From: Candidatus Mediterraneibacter intestinavium
Lineage (GTDB): Bacteria; Bacillota; Clostridia; Lachnospirales; Lachnospiraceae
DNA length: 64,000 nucleotides
Assembly (NCBI GenBank): GCA_019119205.1
Contig: DWXK01000006.1
Span: 1 to 64,000, forward strand
Direction: 5' to 3'
Shown here: positions 7,628-16,153 of the stretch, piece by piece
Numbering within the stretch: the stretch's first letter is position 1
Layout: each line of letters opens with the position of its first letter
Notes under the pieces: generated by a model
The model's input: only the letters and a program-made list of their open reading frames with translations
What the model was told of the DNA's origin: nothing
Databases searched by the model: none
Program-made: the position numbers and the translations under genes

Positions 7628-9634
7628 TCACCGTTTCATCCACACAAAATCCCATCCGGACAGTCCCACCGTTTCCGTCACTTCTCTCTTTCCTGTGACC
7701 AGATCGGTGTATTCCGCCTTCTCCGGCATCCAGATGGTCTTGCCTTCATCGCTGAAATTAAATACAGCGTGGAGTTCTTCTCCTTCTGCCTTTCTCACGA
7801 TCCAGAGGATGGAAGTATCGTCATAGTCCTTCGTGTACACTTCCGCGTCCGTATTAAAGACCGCCTCAGTCCTTCTGATCTTCTCGAGCAGTTCAAGCCC
7901 GTCAAAGATCCGTCCCTGAACGCTCTTTTCATCTTTGATGTTCTCAACCAGCTCCCAGTCAAACTTCCCTCTGTGGATATATCTGGAATCCGGAGCCTTG
8001 TCGGGATCTTCCTTGTAGGTATAGTCATTGACCTGACCGACCTCATCTCCGCTATAGAGCATGGGGATGCCTGACTGTGTGAACATGTACGCATGGAGCA
8101 TCAGATCCTTCCGGATCGCCCAGTCCATCTTTTCCTCATCCTGCTCAAATCCCGCACTCTCCACACCGCACATGGATGCAGTCGTGGCGCAGAATCTCGC
8201 GTCTCCGGTCACAAGGTCCTCGTTGTAGAGTTCACCCCGGCTGACGCTTCCCTCGGTCTTGCCCTGGAAATAATCATTGAGGTATTTTTTATGAGGTACT
8301 TCCTCCATTCCCCAGCCTTTCAGGGTATCATAATCAAGCCCCCAGCCGATGTCGTCGTGGCACCGCAGATAGTTGAGGAATGTATATTCTCTCGGAAGGG
8401 CGCAGACGATATCCATCTGTTTTCTCAGCAGGCGGATGTCCCTCGTCGCCACAGTATGCCATGTAGTCGCCATCGTCGTCACGTTATAGAGCATATGGCA
8501 CTCCGGCTTCTCTACAGTTCCGAAGTAAGGAGCCACCTTGTCCGGCTCCATGACAACCTCACCCAGGAGAACAATGCCCGGGCATACGATCTCGCCGATC
8601 ATGCGCATCATACGCACGATCGTGTGTACCTGGGGCAGATTCCGGCAGTTCGTCCCCAGTTCTTTCCAGATATAGGGCACGGCGTCGATCCGGATGATAT
8701 CCATTCCCTGGTTTGCGAGATAGAGGAAGTTGTACATCATCTCATTGAACACCCTCGGATTACGGTAGTTCAAGTCCCACTGATAGGGATAGAACGTGGT
8801 CATCACATAATGCCCCATCTCCGGCAGATAGGTAAAGTTCCCCGGCGCTGTGGTCGGGAACACCTGCGGGACCGTCTTCTCATATTCCTGCGGGATGGAA
8901 GGGTCTGCGTAGAAGAAGTAGCGGCTCATATACTCGCCATCCCCCTGGCGCGCTCTCTTCGCCCATTCATGGTCCTCGGACGTATGGTTCATGACAAAGT
9001 CCATGCACAGGCTGATGCCTTTGTCATGGCACTTCTCCGCCAGCTCAGCAAGGTCTTCCATGGTCCCCAGATCCGGTTTTACCTTCCGGAAATCCGCGAC
9101 CGCATATCCTCCGTCCGACCTGCCTTTCGGAGAATCCAGAAAGGGCATCAGATGGATATAGTTCACATTGCACTCTTCCAGATAAGGCAGTTTCTCCTGG
9201 ACGCCCTTGATATTACCGGCAAAATTATCGATATACATCATCATGCCCAGCATATCGCGCTTCCGGTACCATTCTCCCGCCGCCTCGCGGTCTGCATCCA
9301 GCTTTTTCAGCTTTTCATTTCTCTGATCATAATACTGCTTCATCTGGTCGCAGAGTTCCGCAAACATGTCGTCGTTTCCATACAGCTCCATGTACAGCCA
9401 TCTCAGCTCGTCGTGGTGCCGCTGCAGACGCTCCGCAAAGATCCTGTCAGACTCTTCCCTCGCTGCCTGAGCTTTCTTCGCTCCCTGTGCCTGTGCAGCT
9501 GCAGCCTTCTTCTGATCCGGCTGAACAGTCTTCTCCACCTTCTTCTCCGGTGTCCCTGCCTTTTTCGCTGCTGCCTTTGCCTCCGTCGGCTTCTCCGCCG
9601 CTTTCGCACTGACCGTTATTCTCCTCTTAGCCAT
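7628..9634 (-). CDS. GH13 amylosucrase-like glucosidase
   Basis: A 668-residue alpha-amylase superfamily enzyme with the GH13 subfamily 4 look: an all-helical N-terminal domain (about 60-130) before the TIM barrel, and the usual triad in RIDAVPYIWKELGT (nucleophile Asp317), LLGEVVMEP (acid/base Glu359) and NYLRCHDDIGWG (Asp427/428). Amylosucrases transfer glucose from sucrose to glucan, and relatives simply hydrolyse sucrose. As the last gene after the alpha-galactosidase, a role on sucrose released from raffinose is likely (inference). Odd feature: residues 1-60 are an Ala/Lys-rich, low-complexity extension. The RBS AAGGAAGGGGA supports this start. No signal peptide. Confidence 0.88.
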   Translation of the reverse strand: MAKRRITVSAKAAEKPTEAKAAAKKAGTPEKKVEKTVQPDQKKAAAAQAQGAKKAQAAREESDRIFAERLQRHHDELRWLYMELYGNDDMFAELCDQMKQYYDQRNEKLKKLDADREAAGEWYRKRDMLGMMMYIDNFAGNIKGVQEKLPYLEECNVNYIHLMPFLDSPKGRSDGGYAVADFRKVKPDLGTMEDLAELAEKCHDKGISLCMDFVMNHTSEDHEWAKRARQGDGEYMSRYFFYADPSIPQEYEKTVPQVFPTTAPGNFTYLPEMGHYVMTTFYPYQWDLNYRNPRVFNEMMYNFLYLANQGMDIIRIDAVPYIWKELGTNCRNLPQVHTIVRMMRMIGEIVCPGIVLLGEVVMEPDKVAPYFGTVEKPECHMLYNVTTMATTWHTVATRDIRLLRKQMDIVCALPREYTFLNYLRCHDDIGWGLDYDTLKGWGMEEVPHKKYLNDYFQGKTEGSVSRGELYNEDLVTGDARFCATTASMCGVESAGFEQDEEKMDWAIRKDLMLHAYMFTQSGIPMLYSGDEVGQVNDYTYKEDPDKAPDSRYIHRGKFDWELVENIKDEKSVQGRIFDGLELLEKIRRTEAVFNTDAEVYTKDYDDTSILWIVRKAEGEELHAVFNFSDEGKTIWMPEKAEYTDLVTGKREVTETVGLSGWDFVWMKR

Positions 9635-9748
9635 TTTTGCTGTCCCCTTCCTTGTATGAGATTTCTATAAACGCCTGACCGTTACAACACAGTTTCAGGA
9701 TAGTTCTTCTGATCTGTATACTTTTATTTACCGGCTGGAATAAGATAA

Positions 9749-9810
9749 GTTCCCGATCTGTATATCGCATGAACAAAACGGTTTTGCGATGTGATATACA
9801 GACCGGGAAC
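9749..9810 (-). terminator. Large hairpin between alpha-galactosidase and GH13 genes
   Basis: An 18 bp, one-mismatch stem (GTTCCCGATCTGTATATC with GATATACAGACCGGGAAC) spans 62 nt in the 200 bp gap. On the minus strand it is followed by TTATCTTATT, a weak U-tract, so it could partly terminate the transcript or act as an mRNA stabiliser that sets different levels of the two enzymes. No separate promoter for the GH13 gene was recognised. Confidence 0.5.
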
Positions 9811-9833
9811 GCCCTTAGACTATTACCGGTCGT

Positions 9834-12017
9834 CTACTCCTCCAGCACAAAATGCCACTGATACGGCTGATATTCTCCGTGCAGGACCGGTTTCGGCAGT
9901 CCCGCCTCGGCAAGCGCGGTGCTGTTGTACAGTCTTCCGCTTTCTGTCTCGCGGTACATCGCGTTTTCTTTCAGTCCTCTGACCTTGATGTAATCCACGG
10001 TCATATTGGCATGTTTTCTTATGCCGACCACCTGGACCAGAGCTTCCTTCTGGTCTTCGGAAACGAATTCCCATGCGCCCTGATTGTCCGTCTGTGGATT
10101 GGTGAGCCGGTAGTAAAGCCCTCTCTGGACCAGAGCCGCATACTTCTTATACTCGGCGATCTGGCGGCGGATCTCATCCTTCTCCTCCCGGCTGATCTCA
10201 TTGAGGTTCAGCTCATAGCCGAACGTTCCGGCCATTGCCACCATTCCTCTCGTCTCCATCGGTGTGATCCTTCCCGTCTGATGGTTTGGCGATGCCGAGA
10301 CATGCGCACCCATGGAAGACGCAGGGTAGATGAAGGAGGTTCCGTACTGGATCCGCAGTCTGTCGATAGGATCCGTGTTGTCGCTGCACCAGATCTGAGG
10401 CGTATAGTAAAGCATGCCGGCGTCGAAACGTCCGCCGCCGCCGCTGCATCCCTCAATCAGGATGTTGGGGTACCGGTTGACCAGGCGCTCAAGGAAATCA
10501 TAGAGACCCAGAACATAATCGTGAAGGACCCTCCCCTGGCTGTCCGCTGTCGCAGAATAGACATCTGCAAGGCTCCGGTTCATGTCCCACTTGATGTATT
10601 CCACATTGCCCTGATCCAGAACGCCGCAGATCTGCTCATAGATATAATCCACGATCTCTTTTCTTGAAAAATCAAGGACAAGCTGATGTCTGGAACGGTT
10701 CGGACGGCGTCCCGGGATCACAAATGCCCAGTCCGGATGCTCGCGGTAGAGTTCGCTGTCCTCATTTACCATCTCCGGCTCGATCCAGATACCGAATTTC
10801 AGCCCCATCTCATTGATCTTGGAGATCAGTTCACCGAGCGTGCAGCCCAGCTTTTCTTCATTGACCTTCCAGTCTCCCAGACCTCGGAGCTCACTGTCTC
10901 TGTTGCCGAACCAGCCGTCGTCCATGACGAACATCTCGATCCCCAGATCGGCTGCCTCTTTGGCGAGCTTCAGCAGAGACTCGCCGGTAAAGTCGAAGTA
11001 GGACGCCTCCCAGCTGTTGAGAAGGATCGGGCGGACCACTTCCTTGTACTTGCCCCTGCACAGGTGTGTGCGCATGCAGCGGTGAAGGTTCTGGGAGAGT
11101 TTTGCCAGTCCTTCCGAAGAATAACTCATGATGACTTCCGGTGACTGGAGTGATTCGCCGGGGTGCAGAGGGTAGGCGAACTGCTCCTCACTGAATCCCA
11201 TGAGCAGCCTGGTCTGGTAATACTGGTCCTGACCTGCTTCACTCTGGAAACCGCCGCTGTATACAAAGGACATTGCCCAGCATCCGCCTGCATCCTCCGT
11301 CGTCTCGCGCTCCGCAAGGATAACTGCAGGATTGTACTGGTGGCTGGAAGTCCCTCTCAGGCTCCCGATCTTCTGAACGCCGTGTCCGACAGGCATCCTC
11401 TGGAGATTTCTCTCCATCGCATGGCGCCCGTAGAACGTAAGGAAATCGTATTCTCCGCCGACCATGTCAAGACATGCCGGCGCAAGCTTCTTGACCGAGA
11501 TGCGTCCTTTGCTCCCGTTGATGATCTCCACGCTTCGTGTGATCACATCATACTCCGGCAGCACGCCGTAGAGCAGCACTGCACGCACACCGGATACCCG
11601 GTCAATGAGCACGACTTCCAGGGTCTGCGCCTCGTCGTCATCGGCATAGACTGCCGGAAGACCCTTCAGCGCATATTTTCCTTCTTTTATGCAGTGACTC
11701 TCGTAGCGAAAGTCACTGCTGTAGGTATGATCCGGATTTTTAATGATACACGCCGGAGTCCGGTAGTCCCCTGTTCCAAGGGACGGGAACTCCTGAGGCA
11801 GTGAATCCATAGAATAAGTTTTATCGTTCCCCGCATCATACGGGTTTCCTGAAAATCCTCTGTCGTAATAGGTCAGCAGATAATCCATGCACCCTTCCGC
11901 GCGTTTTCCGTAGTACAGATGCAGCAGGAATCCAAACCTGTCTATCTGCATCTGATACGTCGTGTTCTTCGTGTGCAGGGTGATCGTTCTCTGCATTTTA
12001 TCATATATTATGCCCAT
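9834..12017 (-). CDS. Alpha-galactosidase, GH36
   Basis: A 727-residue GH36 enzyme that removes terminal alpha-1,6-galactose from raffinose, stachyose or melibiose. Domain order is the family's: N-terminal beta-supersandwich (about 1-310), TIM barrel (about 320-640) and C-terminal beta domain. Catalytic Asp478 is in KWDMNR and acid/base Asp546 in WCSDNTDP. The substrate motifs FVMDDGWFG and EGCSGGGGRFD are intact. The length equals that of group I tetrameric enzymes (AgaA/RafA type). It has no signal peptide, so it is intracellular and acts on sugar imported by the upstream ABC system. RBS GGAGG is 8 nt before ATG. Confidence 0.96.
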   Translation of the reverse strand: MGIIYDKMQRTITLHTKNTTYQMQIDRFGFLLHLYYGKRAEGCMDYLLTYYDRGFSGNPYDAGNDKTYSMDSLPQEFPSLGTGDYRTPACIIKNPDHTYSSDFRYESHCIKEGKYALKGLPAVYADDDEAQTLEVVLIDRVSGVRAVLLYGVLPEYDVITRSVEIINGSKGRISVKKLAPACLDMVGGEYDFLTFYGRHAMERNLQRMPVGHGVQKIGSLRGTSSHQYNPAVILAERETTEDAGGCWAMSFVYSGGFQSEAGQDQYYQTRLLMGFSEEQFAYPLHPGESLQSPEVIMSYSSEGLAKLSQNLHRCMRTHLCRGKYKEVVRPILLNSWEASYFDFTGESLLKLAKEAADLGIEMFVMDDGWFGNRDSELRGLGDWKVNEEKLGCTLGELISKINEMGLKFGIWIEPEMVNEDSELYREHPDWAFVIPGRRPNRSRHQLVLDFSRKEIVDYIYEQICGVLDQGNVEYIKWDMNRSLADVYSATADSQGRVLHDYVLGLYDFLERLVNRYPNILIEGCSGGGGRFDAGMLYYTPQIWCSDNTDPIDRLRIQYGTSFIYPASSMGAHVSASPNHQTGRITPMETRGMVAMAGTFGYELNLNEISREEKDEIRRQIAEYKKYAALVQRGLYYRLTNPQTDNQGAWEFVSEDQKEALVQVVGIRKHANMTVDYIKVRGLKENAMYRETESGRLYNSTALAEAGLPKPVLHGEYQPYQWHFVLEE

Positions 12018-12063
12018 ATTTTTTCCTCCTGCTGTTACATTTGTGCCAGGGCATCCCCCATTA

Positions 12064-12906
12064 CTATTTTACCGCACCGTTCACAACACCGTTTATGATC
12101 TGTTTCTGGCAGATCACATAGAAGATGATGATCGGGATCAGTGCGAGCAGATAGGACGCGAACGCCAGGTTGTAGTTCGTACCGAACTGAGTCTGGAATG
12201 TCAGCTGTGCCAGGGGCAGAGTATTCTGCCCTTTTCCTGACATGATGATCAGAGGCGTCATAACGTCATTCCACACCGCCAGTGCTGTGATGACCGCGAC
12301 CGTTGCGTGCATGGGCTTCATGATCGGGAAGATGATCTTCCAAAAAGTAGTCCATGTACTGGCTCCGTCCACTCTCGCCGCTTCTTCCAATGCAATTGGG
12401 ATATTTACAAGATACCCTGTATATAAAAGTAAGTTCATCGGCATATAGAATACCACATAAAGAAGGATTACGCCAGCCCAATTGTCAAGATGCATTTCCG
12501 CGGTCTGCTTTGCCAACGGCATCATCAGGATCGCGAACGGAACAAACATACCGCTTACGATAAACAGATAGACCAGATTATATACTTTACTGTGCGCTTT
12601 ATTCCTTCCTACCGCATATCCCATAAGCGCGTGGAGAAGGATACACAGCACAACCGTAGTCACTGTCACAAGAAGACTGTTTCCAAGAGATCTCCAGAAG
12701 TCCGTCAGTTCCATCGCCTGTGCGAAGTTGCTCAGGCTCAATTTTTCCGGAAGTGAAAGAATCCCAGAAATACTGTTCGTCATCTCGGAAGGCTGTTTGA
12801 ACGCGATCACGATCGTCATATACAGTGGAAACGCCACAGTGATCAGTCCGATAAACAGAAGGATCGTAACAGGCCAGTTTACTCTTGCTTTCATTTTCTC
12901 ATACAT
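12064..12906 (-). CDS. Sugar ABC transporter permease (MalG/MsmG type)
   Basis: A 280-residue inner-membrane permease with six predicted helices and the EAA loop EEAARVDGAS-x-W-x-FWKIIFPIMKP (about 190-215) that contacts the ATPase. The TAATG overlap with the MalF-type gene upstream shows tight translational coupling. Together they form the membrane channel of a CUT1 importer for oligosaccharides. The neighbouring alpha-galactosidase points to raffinose-family sugars. Confidence 0.94.
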   Translation of the reverse strand: MYEKMKARVNWPVTILLFIGLITVAFPLYMTIVIAFKQPSEMTNSISGILSLPEKLSLSNFAQAMELTDFWRSLGNSLLVTVTTVVLCILLHALMGYAVGRNKAHSKVYNLVYLFIVSGMFVPFAILMMPLAKQTAEMHLDNWAGVILLYVVFYMPMNLLLYTGYLVNIPIALEEAARVDGASTWTTFWKIIFPIMKPMHATVAVITALAVWNDVMTPLIIMSGKGQNTLPLAQLTFQTQFGTNYNLAFASYLLALIPIIIFYVICQKQIINGVVNGAVK

Positions 12907-13778
12907 TATAACTGTTCCTCCTTCTTACTTGATATGGACATCTGCGCTACCGAGATTGCCACGATCACGATGAAAAATACAACCGCATTGGCGCTCTGAT
13001 AGCCAAAACTTCCGCCGGAAAGACCATTGTTGTAGATCAGGTAGGAGATCGATTCCGTACTCTGTTCCGGTCCCCCCTTTGTCATAGCCATGATCTGGTC
13101 GAATACCATCAGGAAATTCTTTACGCAGAGAACCATGTTGATCGTAAAGAACGGGATGATCAGCGGAAATGTCAGGTGTCTGAACTTCTTCCATCCCGTT
13201 GCTCCATCCAGATCTCCGGCTTCATAAACATCTTCCGGCACTGTCTGGAGACCGGAGATATAGATGATCGTGTTCATCGCGATAGACTGCCATGCACAGA
13301 CGATCACGATCGCGATCCACGCCGTCTTGCTGTTAGAGAGCATACTCCCGCTCAACGCCTCGATTCCCGTCGCCTCCCCGAGTCCTGGGAGAATGTATGT
13401 AAAGAAATACTGGAAAATGTATCCTACGACCAGTGCCCCCAGTACGTTCGGCACAAAATACGCCGCGCGCAAAAATGTTTTTCCTTTAATCTTACTGTTC
13501 AGCCCCAGCGCCAGCAGAAGGCTGATCACGTTAGTCACGATCGTAGCCGCGACCGCAAGTTTGATCGTGAACAGATAGGATCCTCCGATCCTGGGGTCTG
13601 TAAACAAATCGATATAGTTGCGGAAGCCCACAAAGTCATAAGTTCCAAATCCTTTAAAATTTGTAAAGCTATAGATCACACCGCGGATCAGCGGTATCGT
13701 ATTAAAGCAGACGAACAGCGCCAGGATCGGTATTGTGATCAGCATGTAAGTCCGCTTGCTGTCATTTCCTTTTTTCAT
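12906..13778 (-). CDS. Sugar ABC transporter permease (MalF/MsmF type)
   Basis: A 290-residue CUT1 permease with six transmembrane segments and the EAA loop YEAGDLDGATGWKKFRHLTFPLI (given in part; about 190-212). It lacks the extra N-terminal helices of E. coli MalF, as usual in Firmicutes. It is placed between the binding-protein gene and the MalG-type gene. No ATPase is encoded in this locus, so a shared MsmX/MsmK-type ATPase elsewhere must energise it (inference from known Firmicute practice). Confidence 0.94.
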   Translation of the reverse strand: MKKGNDSKRTYMLITIPILALFVCFNTIPLIRGVIYSFTNFKGFGTYDFVGFRNYIDLFTDPRIGGSYLFTIKLAVAATIVTNVISLLLALGLNSKIKGKTFLRAAYFVPNVLGALVVGYIFQYFFTYILPGLGEATGIEALSGSMLSNSKTAWIAIVIVCAWQSIAMNTIIYISGLQTVPEDVYEAGDLDGATGWKKFRHLTFPLIIPFFTINMVLCVKNFLMVFDQIMAMTKGGPEQSTESISYLIYNNGLSGGSFGYQSANAVVFFIVIVAISVAQMSISSKKEEQL

Positions 13779-13798
13779 AATCTTACCCCGCTCCTTTC

Positions 13799-15082
13799 CT
13801 ATTCGGCAGTCCCGTGTTCTTCGTTATATTCCTGTACTGCGCGGATGATGTCCCTGTTATATCTTGTCCAGTCCTTGTCAAACTTTGCAAGGAAAGCATC
13901 CACATCCCCGTTGATCAGGAATGTCTGGATCTGTGCGTCCACTGCCATCTCAGACGGATAGTAATGATCCTGATAGTCAGTCATGTTGCCGGCTTCAATA
14001 AACGGTTTCATCCCGTCGAGCATGGGCGCAAGTTCGAAATCGCCTTCCTTACAGGGTACTGCATTCTGGTCATCGATGTAAGCCTGTATATTTTCATCCT
14101 CCAGCAGAAAGTCAAGCACCTCGTATGCCGCATCCTTGTGCTCGCACGCCGCAGTCACCGCGAACATCAGGTCAACGCCGGAATTCAGGGTATTCTTTGA
14201 CGCATCGTCATTTCCCGGTGTGACGAAAGAATCGATGTTCATCTCCGGATTAACAGACAGAATCTGCGGCACGGCATAGCTTCCGATGGGATACATCGCG
14301 GATTCGCCGTTGGCAAACGCGGTACAGGCGTCGTTGTATCCGTATGCGAACGGGTCGTCCGGTCCGTAGCTCACCAGCTCCAGACATTTCTCCGCTGTCT
14401 CCCTGTACTCTTCCGTAAATGTAGTCTCGCCCGCATTCACCTGCTGACAGGTATCCGATGGAGCAAGGCCCACAGCAAGTGAGTTCCATGGAGCAAGGCA
14501 GGTCCATGTATCACGGAATCCAAAATAGAATGGCAATATTCCTTCTGCCTGAATGTCCTCACACAGTTGGATGAGTTCACCCCAGGTCTCCGGGATCTCC
14601 CAGCCATATTCCTCGAACATGTCCTTGTTATAAAGGATCCCCGCCGCATTCGCCACATAGGGCACACCGTATATCCCGTCTTCGGGCGTGATTTCCAGTG
14701 CTTCAAGGATATCCAGATATGACTGTTTGATATCCGACAGCCCCTGATAATCCGAGATATCAGCAAGTATATCAGCGTCAACATAGTAAGAATAATTGAT
14801 ATCTCCCCCTATGCCGATGATGTCCGGGTAGTCTTCCCTGACAAATCTGGTACGCATGATCGTACTCGCGTCATTCGGCGAACTGATCGTCAGGTGGATG
14901 TCGTCGTGGGATGCGTTAAATTCCTCCTCCACCTGATCAAAATACGCAGCAGCTTCCGGCTTGTACTGGAGTATCTCGATCTCCGTCACTCCGCTGTCCC
15001 CTCCTGAACTGCATCCCGGAAGAATGGCGGCTGTCAGCATTGCCACTGCAAGGGCAGCACTTATCGCATTTTTCCTTTTCAT
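13799..15082 (-). CDS. Extracellular sugar-binding lipoprotein of an ABC importer
   Basis: A 427-residue class 1 extracellular solute-binding protein. The start is the ATG at 15082: GGAAGGAGC lies 9 nt upstream and the product opens with a lipoprotein signal (MKRKNAISAALAVAMLTA, lipobox LPGC). The longer in-frame extension upstream has no RBS or signal. It binds sugar at the membrane face and feeds the two permeases downstream. It is the first gene of the operon, so the promoter region 15128-15156 controls it. Specificity is inferred from the alpha-galactosidase in the operon. Confidence 0.93.
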   Translation of the reverse strand: MKRKNAISAALAVAMLTAAILPGCSSGGDSGVTEIEILQYKPEAAAYFDQVEEEFNASHDDIHLTISSPNDASTIMRTRFVREDYPDIIGIGGDINYSYYVDADILADISDYQGLSDIKQSYLDILEALEITPEDGIYGVPYVANAAGILYNKDMFEEYGWEIPETWGELIQLCEDIQAEGILPFYFGFRDTWTCLAPWNSLAVGLAPSDTCQQVNAGETTFTEEYRETAEKCLELVSYGPDDPFAYGYNDACTAFANGESAMYPIGSYAVPQILSVNPEMNIDSFVTPGNDDASKNTLNSGVDLMFAVTAACEHKDAAYEVLDFLLEDENIQAYIDDQNAVPCKEGDFELAPMLDGMKPFIEAGNMTDYQDHYYPSEMAVDAQIQTFLINGDVDAFLAKFDKDWTRYNRDIIRAVQEYNEEHGTAE

Positions 15083-15127
15083 AATAGTTTCAGCTCCTTC
15101 CTCTCGCTTTTTACTGTTTCTGCTGAA

Positions 15128-15235
15128 ATTATAACATCTCAAAATGCGTCCATAAATACCGCCATTTTCCGCATTTTATGTCTTTATGCGATTTATTCTT
15201 CTCTATTGCAAAATAGGGTCGCATTTTGGTATATT
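15128..15235. promoter_or_regulatory. Divergent promoter region with repeated CGCATTTT boxes
   Basis: Minus strand: -10 TATAAT (15128-15133) and a weak -35 TTTATG (15151-15156) for the sugar operon. Plus strand: -35 TTGCAA (15206-15211) and -10 TATATT (15230-15235) for araC. The octamer CGCATTTT occurs at 15141-15148 (inverted), 15170-15177 and 15220-15227, with a near copy CCATTTT at 15162. One box sits in the spacer of each promoter. The pattern fits AraC-type half-sites, and the weak -35 of the operon fits activation (inference). Confidence 0.6.
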
Positions 15236-15281
15236 ATAAGAGAAACAAAAACATTTTTTCGATTCAAGGAGTTTACATATC

Positions 15282-16133
15282 ATGAGTGATCTGATCTTTT
15301 CTGTATTTCCAAACGAGAATTTTGTAGACCTGGGGCTGTATCAGTCCGGAAAAGAGCGATGTGAACCGGCCCATTCCTTCGGACCGGCTTCCAGGAACCA
15401 TTTTCTGTTTCACTATATCCTCTCCGGGACAGGGCTTCTCTACGCGGACGACTCAAAAGGGAACACAAAGGAATACCAGATTCGGAGCGGACAGGGATTT
15501 ATGATATTCCCACGCCAGATCAATACCTATGTAGCGGACGATAAACTTCCATGGGAATATGTGTGGATCGAGTTCGACGGGCTGAGAGCAAAAGAGATCA
15601 TCGAGATTGCCGGGCTCTCACCAGACACTCCGGTCTACCATGCCCGTTCCAAAGATCTCAGGGAACACATGAAGCAGGAACTTTTGTATATTGCGGAGCA
15701 TGGCAATGAGTCACCGTTCCATCTGATCGGTCACCTTTATCTCTTTATTGATTATCTGTCCCGTTCTTCCATGTCCATGAAACTCTCACAGGAGGGACGG
15801 GTGAGAGATTTTTACATAAAAGAAGCGCTCAACTACATTGAGCGCAATTTTCAGAATGATATCAGCGTGGAGGGGATCGCTGCTTCCTGCGGTCTGAACC
15901 GGAGTTACTTCGGAAGGATCTTTAAAGAAGCCCTCGGGAAGTCCCCTCAGGAATTCCTGATGAACTACCGGATGGTAAAGGCGGCGGAACTCTTAAAACT
16001 GACCGGATTTTCCATAAAGGATATCGCCAACGCAGTGGGCTATCCGAATCAGCTTCACTTCTCCCGGGCATTCAAAAATGTTTATGGGCTGCCGCCGCGG
16101 GAGTGGAGAAACAAAAACCGGGTAAAAGCATGA
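15282..16133 (+). CDS. AraC-family regulator of the sugar operon
   Basis: A 283-residue protein with an N-terminal cupin-like sensing domain (about 20-165) and two helix-turn-helix motifs at the C-terminus (about 185-280; NYIERNFQNDISVEGIAASC and the KDIANAVGYPNQLHFSRAFK region ending GLPPREWR). RBS AAGGAG is well placed. It is divergent from the importer operon across a 200 bp region with repeated octamers, the classic RafR/MsmR-type arrangement. It is probably an activator that answers to melibiose/raffinose-like sugar (inference). Confidence 0.93.
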   Translation: MSDLIFSVFPNENFVDLGLYQSGKERCEPAHSFGPASRNHFLFHYILSGTGLLYADDSKGNTKEYQIRSGQGFMIFPRQINTYVADDKLPWEYVWIEFDGLRAKEIIEIAGLSPDTPVYHARSKDLREHMKQELLYIAEHGNESPFHLIGHLYLFIDYLSRSSMSMKLSQEGRVRDFYIKEALNYIERNFQNDISVEGIAASCGLNRSYFGRIFKEALGKSPQEFLMNYRMVKAAELLKLTGFSIKDIANAVGYPNQLHFSRAFKNVYGLPPREWRNKNRVKA

Positions 16134-16153
16134 TGCTCTTACCCGGTCATTTT
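16117..16153. terminator. Bidirectional terminator between araC and pfkB
   Basis: A 14 bp stem with one mismatch (ACCGGGTAAAAGCA / TGCTCTTACCCGGT) has only TGA, the stop codon of the AraC gene, as its loop. Plus-strand tail: CATTTTTATC; minus-strand tail: TTTTTGTTTC. Both convergent genes can use it, and the last four sense codons of araC form part of the stem. Confidence 0.85.

Noticed and set aside
8093..9670. A 525-codon open frame on the plus strand
   Set aside because: It is the complement of the GH13 gene, which has intact catalytic motifs. The product shows no recognisable fold and no RBS.
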